24,021 nucleotides of DNA from Pseudomonadota bacterium (GTDB taxonomy: Bacteria > Pseudomonadota > Alphaproteobacteria > Sphingomonadales > Sphingomonadaceae), in NCBI GenBank assembly GCA_023416515.1, contig JAEZHP010000005.1, forward strand, positions 1 through 24,021, in the 5' to 3' direction. Of this stretch, positions 15,741 through 21,862 are shown piece after piece. Below the pieces are notes generated by a model. The model made no database searches, was not told the origin of the DNA, and worked only from the letters and a program-made list of their open reading frames with translations. Position numbers and translations under genes: made by a program. Each line of letters starts with the position of its first letter. Position 1 is the stretch's first letter.

Positions 15741-16072
15741 GCGACATGGGGGAAATTCTTCCGGCCGAGGACGACGCCGTCGAGGCGCCGATGGCCGGCC
15801 GCAACTATCGGCTTCTCGCCGACATCCCGGTGAGGCTGTCGGTCGAGGTCGGATCGACCGCGATCAAGCTGTCCGAGCTGATGGACCTCAACGAGGGAAG
15901 CATCGTCGAGCTCGACCGGCAGAGCCATGAGCTGCTCGACATCATGGCCAACGGCACCCTTATCGCCAAGGGCGAGGTAGTGACCGTCAACGGCCGCTTC
16001 GGCATTCGGGTGCTCGAAGTCGTCGCCGCCGACGCGCGCCTCGCCGGCGCCGGCCTCGAGCGCCGTCGATGA
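15737..16072 (+). CDS. fliN: Flagellar motor switch protein FliN
   Basis: This 111-residue C-ring protein is a single SpoA-type domain: LLADIPVRLSVEVGSTAIKL, SELMDLNEGSIVELDRQSHE and GRFGIRVLEVV are characteristic. I chose GTG 15737, which overlaps the fliM stop (GTGA) and has GAGGAG ten bases upstream; ATG 15746 is too far from that site. The preceding 30-odd residues are an acidic, variable leader. Confidence 0.94.
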   Translation: MSDMGEILPAEDDAVEAPMAGRNYRLLADIPVRLSVEVGSTAIKLSELMDLNEGSIVELDRQSHELLDIMANGTLIAKGEVVTVNGRFGIRVLEVVAADARLAGAGLERRR

Positions 16073-16344
16073 CCGAATATTTCCTTCGCCTGCTGTTCCT
16101 GATCCCGCTCGTCGGAGGCCTCGCCTTCGGAGCGCTGTGGCTGTGGCGCAAGGCCCAGCCCGGAATGGCCGTGGGTCAGCGCGAGCGGCTCGTCAAAGTC
16201 GTCGACGCGGTGCCGATGGGCACGACCGGCCGCCTCGCGGTGGTCGAGTTCGACGGCAAGCGGATCCTTCTCGCGGTGTCGCGCACCGGAATCAGCCGGC
16301 TCGACGACGACGGCCGTTCCGCGATGGGCCTCCTCGATGGCTAA
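16069..16344 (+). CDS. fliO: Flagellar biosynthesis protein FliO (short form)
   Basis: This 91-residue membrane protein assists assembly of the FliP/FliQ/FliR export gate. It has one transmembrane helix near the N-terminus (FLRLLFLIPLVGGLAFGALW) and a small cytoplasmic beta domain with VKVVDAVPMGTTGRLAVVEF and a few more conserved residues of the FliO pattern. It starts in an ATGA overlap with fliN. fliP, which usually follows, is absent; a dispersed palindromic repeat begins six bases after its stop. Confidence 0.88.
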   Translation: MTEYFLRLLFLIPLVGGLAFGALWLWRKAQPGMAVGQRERLVKVVDAVPMGTTGRLAVVEFDGKRILLAVSRTGISRLDDDGRSAMGLLDG

Positions 16345-16349
16345 TCTTC

Positions 16350-16471
16350 TCAATCCTCCCCGGGACGGGGAGGGGGACCATGCGAGCATGGTGGAAGGGC
16401 TGGAACGACCCTCGGCGTAGCCCCTCCGTCAGCGCTTCGCGCTGCCACCTCCCCGTGCCGGGGAGGATTGA
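16350..16471. repeat. Dispersed palindromic repeat, type A (CCTCCCC...GGGGAGG)
   Basis: Perfect 14-bp outer arms, TCAATCCTCCCCGG (16350-16363) and CCGGGGAGGATTGA (16458-16471), enclose further hairpins (CCATGCGAGCATGG; CAGCGCTTCGCGCTG). The pattern CCCCTCCGTCAGCGCTTCGC then GCTGCCACCTCCCC is one I associate with many intergenic copies in sphingomonad and related genomes (from memory). It fills nearly all of the fliO-ybeY gap and could act as a terminator-like or RNA-stabilising structure. Confidence 0.85.
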
Positions 16472-16473
16472 TC

Positions 16474-16992
16474 ATGATCCTCGCCGAGGCCGATGTTTCC
16501 GAGGACTGGGACAGTCGAACCGACTGGGCGGAGCTCGCCCAGACCTGTGCCGCGGCGGCGTTCGCCGTGACCCCATATGCGCGGCTTGCGGAGAGCGGCG
16601 TGCCGGTGGAGATCTCCGTCCGCTTCACGAGCGACGAAGAGGTCCACGCGCTGAACCGCGACTATCGCGGCAAGGACAAGCCGACCAATGTCCTGTCCTT
16701 CCCGATGGCGGAGCCGGACTTGCTCGACGATGTCGCGGACGGCGACGAGATCGAAATCCTGCTCGGCGACCTCGCCCTCGCTTATGGCGTATGCACGCGC
16801 GAGGCCGAGGAGCGCGGGATTGCGGTTCGCAGCCATGCGGCCCACCTTCTGGTCCACGGCACTCTTCATCTGCTAGGTTACGACCACGAAACCAGCGAGG
16901 CTGACGCCGAAGCCATGGAAGAATTGGAGCGCCGCGCACTTGCGACGCTCGGAATCGCCGATCCGTATCAACTGACAGAGGCCCATTCGTAA
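16474..16992 (+). CDS. ybeY: Endoribonuclease YbeY (rRNA maturation factor)
   Basis: This 172-residue zinc-dependent RNase acts in 16S rRNA 3'-end maturation and ribosome quality control. The signature HGTLHLLGYDH gives zinc ligands His128, His132 and His138, and the region KDKPTNVLSFPM is also conserved. The ATG at 16474 is chosen over TTG 16468 because GGAGG at 16462-16466, inside the palindromic repeat, is seven bases upstream. corC follows after three bases, the usual ybeY-corC order; phoH, which commonly precedes ybeY, is not here. Confidence 0.95.
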   Translation: MILAEADVSEDWDSRTDWAELAQTCAAAAFAVTPYARLAESGVPVEISVRFTSDEEVHALNRDYRGKDKPTNVLSFPMAEPDLLDDVADGDEIEILLGDLALAYGVCTREAEERGIAVRSHAAHLLVHGTLHLLGYDHETSEADAEAMEELERRALATLGIADPYQLTEAHS

Positions 16993-16995
16993 GAA

Positions 16996-17898
16996 ATGCC
17001 CGAAGACGACGACGACATAAGTAGCACCGGCCGCGCCAATGGCCGCTCTTTCTGGGGCGGCCTGCGCGCGGCCCTGTTCGGCGAGGAGGAGGAAGCCACT
17101 CTCCGCGACCAGATTGAGGAAGCGATCGACGAGTCCGAGCACGAGGCTCCCAAGATCGGCGACCTCAGCCCGGTCGAGCGCCAGATGCTCCGCAACATGC
17201 TTCATTTCGGCGAGAAGACCGCGGGCGACGTCGCGGTGCCGCGAAGCGACATCATCGCGGTTGCATCGTCGATCAGCTTTGCGGAGCTCGTCGCCGCGAT
17301 CGCCGACGCCGGGCACAGCCGCCTTCCGGTCTATGAGGACAGCCTCGACCGGATCATCGGAATGATTCACGTCAAGGACGTGTTCGCCCGAATGATCGGC
17401 GGCGAGGATCCGCCGGAGGACATCACCGAGCTGATGCGCGAGCCGCTCTACGTGCCCGAATCGATGGGCATGCCGGACCTGCTGGCGCAGATGCGCGCGA
17501 GCCGGACCCATCTCGCAATCGTCGTCGACGAATTCGGCGGGACAGAAGGGGTCATCACCATCGAGGACGTCGTCGAGGAGATCGTCGGCGAGATCGAGGA
17601 CGAGCATGACGAGGAGCCGGAAGGCACCCTGATCCAGCTCGACGACGGCATGTGGGACGCCGACGCTCGGGCCGAGCTCGAGGAGGTCGCCGAGGCGATC
17701 GACCCGCGCCTCGCCGAGGTCGAGGAGGATGTCGACACGCTGGGCGGCCTCGCCTTCGTCCTCGCCGGCCATGTGCCGCAGCAGGGCGAGATGCTCGACC
17801 ATCCGAGCGGCTGGCGGCTGGAGGTGACGGAATGCGATCCGCGCCGGGTCACCCGCCTGCGGCTGCATGCGCCCGGCTCGGATCAGATGCACGGCTGA
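16996..17898 (+). CDS. corC: CorC/YbeX-type CBS-domain protein (hemolysin-like)
   Basis: The 300-residue protein has an acidic N-terminus, two CBS domains (about 75-200; MLHFGEKTAGDVAVPRSDII, SRLPVYEDSLDRIIGMIHVK, LAIVVDEFGGTEGVITIEDV) and a CorC/HlyC C-terminal domain (about 215-295; ending WRLEVTECDPRRVTRLRL). It lacks the DUF21 membrane domain, so it is the short, soluble CorC type linked to magnesium/cobalt homeostasis and, with YbeY, to ribosome function. Translation is probably coupled to ybeY. lnt, a frequent downstream partner, is absent. Confidence 0.92.
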   Translation: MPEDDDDISSTGRANGRSFWGGLRAALFGEEEEATLRDQIEEAIDESEHEAPKIGDLSPVERQMLRNMLHFGEKTAGDVAVPRSDIIAVASSISFAELVAAIADAGHSRLPVYEDSLDRIIGMIHVKDVFARMIGGEDPPEDITELMREPLYVPESMGMPDLLAQMRASRTHLAIVVDEFGGTEGVITIEDVVEEIVGEIEDEHDEEPEGTLIQLDDGMWDADARAELEEVAEAIDPRLAEVEEDVDTLGGLAFVLAGHVPQQGEMLDHPSGWRLEVTECDPRRVTRLRLHAPGSDQMHG

Positions 17899-17929
17899 GC
17901 GTCGGCGATCTTTGGGGGACGGATTTGAG

Positions 17930-18712
17930 ATGAGTTACGAGACGATCCGAGTCGAGCTGAGCCCGGCGGCGGTGGGCGTGATCACGCTCGACCGCCCGGA
18001 CACTCTGAACGCGCTCACCGCTCAGATGCTCGATGAGATTCGTGACGCGGTGAGCCGGCTGCCCGGCGACGGCGCGCGAGCGCTCCTTCTCACCGGCGAG
18101 GGTCGCGGCTTCTCCAGCGGCGCCGACCTTACCGGCGGCGGTGCTGGGATCCCGGACGATCTCGGGCTCGCGCTCGAGAAGCACTTCAATCCGCTCATCG
18201 AGGCGCTGATCGGGGCTCCGGTTCCGGTCGTCGCGGCGGTTAACGGGCCTGCGGCGGGCGCCGGCTGCAGCCTTGCCCTTACCGCCGACATCGTCATCGC
18301 CGCGCGCTCGGCCTATTTTCTCCAGGCCTTCGTCAATATCGGATTGGTTCCGGACGCCGGAGCGACCTGGCTCTTGCCGCGCCTCGTCGGGCGCGCTCGG
18401 GCGATGGAGATGATGCTGCTCGGCGAGCGGATCGGCGCCGACAAGGCCGCCGAATGGGGAATGATCGCCCGGGTGGTGGACGACGAGTTCCTGCGCGAGG
18501 AAGCGATGGTCGTCGCGGCCAATCTCGCGCGGGGCCCGACCAAGGCGCTGGGCCTGATCCGGGGGCTTGCGCGCGATTGCGAGCAATTGTCCCTGACCGA
18601 CGCCCTTGCCGCGGAGCGGGTCGCTCAGCGCGACTCGGGCGGGACCGAGGACTTCAGGTCGGCGGTGGTCGCCTTCCTTCAGAAACGCCAGCCGACCTTC
18701 GCGGGCCGCTAG
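17930..18712 (+). CDS. Enoyl-CoA hydratase/isomerase superfamily protein, PaaG-like
   Basis: The protein has 260 residues from ATG 17930, with GGGGGA (17914-17919) upstream. Crotonase fold: oxyanion-hole segments GFSSGADL (60-67) and NGPAAGAG (105-112). The two catalytic glutamates of true enoyl-CoA hydratases are replaced by Ser114 (GCSLA) and Ala133 (LQAFV). The motif LVPDAGATWLLPRL with Asp142, and GRARAMEMMLLGERI then AAEWGMIARVVDDE, closely match PaaG, the ring-epoxide isomerase of phenylacetate degradation and related delta-isomerases. No other paa gene is nearby, so the substrate is uncertain and it may act as a general acyl-CoA isomerase. Its stop overlaps that of the convergent gene. 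Confidence 0.82.
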   Translation: MSYETIRVELSPAAVGVITLDRPDTLNALTAQMLDEIRDAVSRLPGDGARALLLTGEGRGFSSGADLTGGGAGIPDDLGLALEKHFNPLIEALIGAPVPVVAAVNGPAAGAGCSLALTADIVIAARSAYFLQAFVNIGLVPDAGATWLLPRLVGRARAMEMMLLGERIGADKAAEWGMIARVVDDEFLREEAMVVAANLARGPTKALGLIRGLARDCEQLSLTDALAAERVAQRDSGGTEDFRSAVVAFLQKRQPTFAGR

Positions 18713-19107
18713 CCGAAACGGCGGAGCGGCTCGGCGCCCTCGTCGGCGAACAGATATCGCTCGGCGGAGGGGACGTCGGTGAACATCTGGGCGTCGCGGG
18801 CGACCAGCGTCCGCTCGAGCTGCATCGCCGCCAAATTGCGATCTACGACGAAGGCGAGCTTGCGCGAGCGGTATTCAGGCGCGGTGAGGATCGCCTGGAA
18901 GGCCCGCACCGTGTCCTGCGACTGCACCTTCATCCCGCGAAGGTCGTTCAGGGTCATATGGGCGTTGCGCGGAAGGCCGAGCTCCTCATGCGCTTTCTTG
19001 CGCGCCTCGACGAAGGCGGCGACGTCCTCGGGCTCATAGAAGCCGGACATGGTGATTCGCACGAGACCGCGGGCGCGGTCGATCTCGAACTGGAATTTCT
19101 CGTTCAT
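18709..19107 (-). CDS. Conserved small soluble protein, possibly STAS/SpoIIAA-like
   Basis: No function recognised. The 132-residue protein opens with EKFQFEIDRARGLVRITMSG and EPEDVAAFVEARKKAHEELG, then has HMTLNDLRGMKVQSQDTVRA and RKLAFVVDRNLAAMQLERTL. The alternation of strands and helices and the DLRG-type turn resemble single-domain SpoIIAA-like/STAS proteins; this is a fold guess. No signal peptide or membrane helix. Its stop codon shares the CTAG at 18709-18712 with the stop of the PaaG-like gene, and it diverges from pccB across a 108-bp gap. Confidence 0.75.
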   Translation of the reverse strand: MNEKFQFEIDRARGLVRITMSGFYEPEDVAAFVEARKKAHEELGLPRNAHMTLNDLRGMKVQSQDTVRAFQAILTAPEYRSRKLAFVVDRNLAAMQLERTLVARDAQMFTDVPSAERYLFADEGAEPLRRFG

Positions 19108-19215
19108 TCCATCCGCTTAGCCCGCCTGCCCTACCAAATTCCTAAACCCGCTGCAGTAATGGCCCTCGAAACGGGGAGGATTTGCGGCGGCGGCTCGGCC
19201 CGCTAAAGCACCCTC

Positions 19216-20748
19216 ATGGCGACACGGATCGAAGAACTCGAGATGCGGCGCGACGCCGCGCGGCTTGGCGGCGGACAGGCGCGGATCGACGCCCAGCACA
19301 AGAAGGGGCGGCTCACCGCGCGCGAGCGGCTGACCGTGCTTCTCGATCCGGATTCGTTCGAAGAGTACGACATGTATGTCGAGCATAACTGCGTCGACTT
19401 CGGAATGGAGGCGCAGAAGGTCCCGGGCGACGGAGTCGTCACCGGCTCAGGCACGATCAACGGCCGCCTCGTCTACGTCTTCGCCCAGGATTTCACCGTG
19501 TTCGGCGGCTCGCTGTCCGAGCGCCACGCCCAGAAGATCTGCAAGATCATGGACATGGCGATGAAGGTCGGGGCGCCGGTCATCGGCCTCAACGATTCGG
19601 GCGGCGCCCGAATCCAGGAGGGCGTCGCGAGCCTCGCCGGCTATGCCGAGGTGTTCCAGCGCAACGTGCTGGCCTCCGGGGTCATCCCGCAGATCAGCGT
19701 GATCATGGGCCCCTGCGCGGGCGGCGCGGTCTACAGCCCCGCGATGACCGACTTCATCTTCATGGTGAAGGACAGCTCCTACATGTTCGTCACCGGTCCC
19801 GATGTGGTGAAGACCGTCACCAACGAGGTCGTAACCCAGGAGGAACTGGGCGGCGCAGTCACGCACACGACCAAATCCGGCGTGGCCGACGTCGCGTTCG
19901 AGAACGACATCGACGCCCTCCTCGCCACCCGCGACTTCTTCGATTTCCTGCCGCTGTCGAACCGCCACGATTTGCCCGAGCGGCCGTGTCACGACCCGTG
20001 GGACCGCATCGACGAGAGCCTCGACACGCTGATCCCCGACAGCGCCTCCAAGCCCTACGACATGCACGAGCTCATCCGGAAAGTCGTCGACGAGGGCGAC
20101 TTCTTCGAGGTGCAGCCGGCCCATGCGGGCAACATCATCACGGGCTTCGGGCGGATCGAGGGCCGCACCGTCGGTATCGTCGCCAACCAGCCGATGGTCC
20201 TCGCCGGAGTGCTCGACATCAACTCGTCCAAGAAGGCCGGGCGGTTCGTTCGCTTCTGCGACGCCTTCGAAATCCCGATCGTGACCTTCGTCGACGTCCC
20301 CGGCTTCCTCCCCGGCACCGCGCAGGAGCATAACGGGATCATCAAGCACGGCGCCAAATTGCTGTTCGCCTATGCCGAGGCGACCGTTCCCAAGATCACC
20401 GTCATCACCCGCAAGGCCTATGGCGGCGCCTATGACGTCATGTCCTCCAAGCATCTGCGCGGCGACCTCAACTATGCCTGGCCGACCGCCGAGATCGCGG
20501 TGATGGGCGCCAAGGGCGCGGTCGAGATCATCTTCCGAAAGGACATCGGCGACCCCGACAAGATCGCCGCCCGAACCCAGGAATATGAGCAGCGCTTCGC
20601 CAACCCCTTCGTGGCCGCGAGCAAGGGCTTCATCGACGAGGTGATCTACCCGCATTCGACCCGGAAGCGGATCGCGCTGGGCCTCCGCAAGCTGCGCAAC
20701 AAGCAGCTCGAAAATCCGTGGAAGAAGCACGACAACATACCGCTGTGA
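19216..20748 (+). CDS. pccB: Propionyl-CoA carboxylase beta subunit (carboxyltransferase)
   Basis: The 510-residue carboxyltransferase moves carboxyl from biotin to propionyl-CoA, giving methylmalonyl-CoA. Two crotonase-like halves are complete. The N-terminal half has IGLNDSGGARIQEGV (Gly129-Gly130 oxyanion hole) and VIMGPCAGGAVYSPAMTDFI; the C-terminal half has FVDVPGFLPGTAQEHNGIIK and TRKAYGGAYDVMSSKHLRGD (Gly403-Gly404). The epimerase and mutase downstream make the propionyl-CoA assignment firm over acetyl- or methylcrotonyl-CoA. No Shine-Dalgarno is visible before the ATG and a TAA stands four codons upstream, so this is the only start; a leaderless or very short-leader transcript is possible. 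The alpha (biotin) subunit is not in the window. Confidence 0.94.
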   Translation: MATRIEELEMRRDAARLGGGQARIDAQHKKGRLTARERLTVLLDPDSFEEYDMYVEHNCVDFGMEAQKVPGDGVVTGSGTINGRLVYVFAQDFTVFGGSLSERHAQKICKIMDMAMKVGAPVIGLNDSGGARIQEGVASLAGYAEVFQRNVLASGVIPQISVIMGPCAGGAVYSPAMTDFIFMVKDSSYMFVTGPDVVKTVTNEVVTQEELGGAVTHTTKSGVADVAFENDIDALLATRDFFDFLPLSNRHDLPERPCHDPWDRIDESLDTLIPDSASKPYDMHELIRKVVDEGDFFEVQPAHAGNIITGFGRIEGRTVGIVANQPMVLAGVLDINSSKKAGRFVRFCDAFEIPIVTFVDVPGFLPGTAQEHNGIIKHGAKLLFAYAEATVPKITVITRKAYGGAYDVMSSKHLRGDLNYAWPTAEIAVMGAKGAVEIIFRKDIGDPDKIAARTQEYEQRFANPFVAASKGFIDEVIYPHSTRKRIALGLRKLRNKQLENPWKKHDNIPL

Positions 20749-20984
20749 TGGATTGGTTCGGGCTTATCTGGCTTTCGGTGGTCGGGATGGCCGCCGTCCT
20801 TCAGGTCGCGTGGATCGTGCGGGGCTTCAGGACGGGCGAGGCGACCGTCTATTTCCGCTATGACTTCTCCCGGTCGGGAGAGCCTTTCAAATTCTGGATG
20901 ATCATCATCGGTCGAATGTTCGGGGCGCTAGTGGCCATCGCAATGTTCATCTTCGGCCTTCAGTTCCTACGGGGTCTTCACTGA
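20748..20984 (+). CDS. Small two-helix membrane protein
   Basis: Function unknown. The 78-residue protein begins in a TGATG overlap with pccB. It has two hydrophobic helices, about residues 4-23 (FGLIWLSVVGMAAVLQVAWI) and 50-72 (WMIIIGRMFGALVAIAMFIF), joined by a charged loop with RGFRTGEATVYFRYDFSRSG. It resembles the next gene in length and layout. Coupling to pccB suggests co-expression with the propionyl-CoA genes, but there is no sign of a direct role. Confidence 0.7.
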   Translation: MDWFGLIWLSVVGMAAVLQVAWIVRGFRTGEATVYFRYDFSRSGEPFKFWMIIIGRMFGALVAIAMFIFGLQFLRGLH

Positions 20985-20999
20985 TTACGGCGAGGAATT

Positions 21000-21236
21000 G
21001 TGACCGGTCGAACTGATGAGCTCCTCGTCGGAGTGCTGTGCCTGATCGTGGTCCTTCCGTGGATCGCGTGGACGGTTCGCCGCGGGCTCGCGAAGGGCCG
21101 CCTCCCGATCGGGCGCGGCTATGTCGAGCGGGTCGAGCGGCCCGGCGCGTTTCGGGTGCTGCTGGCGCTCTACATCGTCGCCGGCGCGATGATCGCTTTC
21201 GCCGGGCTCGACCTGATCTTCCAGATCCGCGGCTAA
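21000..21236 (+). CDS. Small two-helix membrane protein, possible paralogue of the preceding gene
   Basis: Function unknown. The 78-residue protein starts at GTG 21000 with GAGGA about five bases upstream. Two hydrophobic helices, about residues 8-26 (LLVGVLCLIVVLPWIAW) and 51-74 (FRVLLALYIVAGAMIAFAGL), flank a basic loop (RRGLAKGRLPIGRGYVERVE). Same length and topology as its upstream neighbour, with alignable RG, G, Y and P-x-F positions in the loop. A palindromic repeat begins five bases after its stop. Confidence 0.65.
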   Translation: MTGRTDELLVGVLCLIVVLPWIAWTVRRGLAKGRLPIGRGYVERVERPGAFRVLLALYIVAGAMIAFAGLDLIFQIRG

Positions 21237-21240
21237 TCTT

Positions 21241-21327
21241 CGTCATGCCGGGCTTGATCCGGCATCCACCTTCTTCTCTAAGCCCGGCGCAAAGGCAGGT
21301 GGACCCCGGATCAAGTCCTGGGTGACG
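21241..21327. repeat. Dispersed palindromic repeat, type B (CGTCATGCCGG...GGGTGACG)
   Basis: Arms 21241-21271 and 21297-21327 pair at 25 of 31 positions; the core CTTGATCCGG/CCGGATCAAG is perfect. CGTCAtgCCGGgCTTGATCC is a pattern I recall as a frequent intergenic palindrome in sphingomonads. It fills the gap between the small membrane protein gene and the epimerase gene, ending just before the epimerase ribosome-binding site, and may modulate mRNA stability. Confidence 0.85.
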
Positions 21328-21340
21328 GTTGGAGGAAGCG

Positions 21341-21760
21341 ATGAAGCTGGGAAGACTGAACCATGTCGGGATCGCGACTCCGTCGATCGAGGACAGCATC
21401 GCGACGTACCGCGACGTGATGGGTGCGGAGGTGATCCGCGAGCCTTTCGACCTGCCCGCGCAGGGCGTCCGCGTCTGCTTCGTCGACACGCCCAACAGCC
21501 AGATCGAGCTGATCGAGCCGCTTGGGCCGGACTCCCCGATCGTCAAATTCCTCGAGAAGAACCCGCTCGGGGGACAGCACCATGTCTGCTTCGAAGTGCC
21601 GGACATCCACGTCGCCAAGGCCTGGTTCGAGGGCAAGGGCGCGCGCATCCTCGGCGAGCCCCGCATCGGCGCCCACGGCACCCCCATCTTTTTCGTCCAT
21701 CCCAAGGACATGGGCGGAGTGCTGACCGAGATCATGGAGACCCCGAAAGAGGCGCATTGA
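21341..21760 (+). CDS. mce: Methylmalonyl-CoA epimerase
   Basis: This 139-residue enzyme of the vicinal oxygen chelate fold interconverts (S)- and (R)-methylmalonyl-CoA, linking carboxylase to mutase. Characteristic segments are LNHVGIATPSIEDSIATYRD (His8 metal ligand), NSQIELIEPLGPDSPIVKFL (Gln54/Glu56), GGQHHVCFEVPDI (His80/His81) and FVHPKDMGGVLTEIME (Glu130). ATG 21341 has GGAGGAAG six bases upstream; TTG 21329 is unlikely. Length and motifs are complete. Confidence 0.94.
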   Translation: MKLGRLNHVGIATPSIEDSIATYRDVMGAEVIREPFDLPAQGVRVCFVDTPNSQIELIEPLGPDSPIVKFLEKNPLGGQHHVCFEVPDIHVAKAWFEGKGARILGEPRIGAHGTPIFFVHPKDMGGVLTEIMETPKEAH

Positions 21761-21770
21761 TCGGGCATCA

Positions 21771-21855
21771 CCGTTCGCCCCGAGCTTGTCGAAGGGCTGC
21801 CTTTCTGTTTGAGGGAAAAGGCAAGACAGGGCTTCGACAAGCTCAGCCCGAACGG
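21771..21855. repeat. Dispersed palindromic repeat, type C (CCGTTCG...GAGCTTGTCGAAG)
   Basis: Arms 21771-21794 and 21832-21855 pair at 21 of 24 positions around the signature GAGCTTGTCGAAG/CTTCGACAAGCTC. I recall this as an abundant intergenic palindrome of sphingomonads and erythrobacters. It fills the gap between the epimerase and mutase genes and ends eight bases before the mutase ATG. Its right part is open in the mutase frame, which invites false N-terminal extension. Confidence 0.87.
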
Positions 21856-21862
21856 ATTTCCT

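Noticed and set aside
21809..21862. An 18-residue N-terminal extension of the mutase
   Set aside because: It is encoded by the type C palindromic repeat and is not part of the conserved protein.
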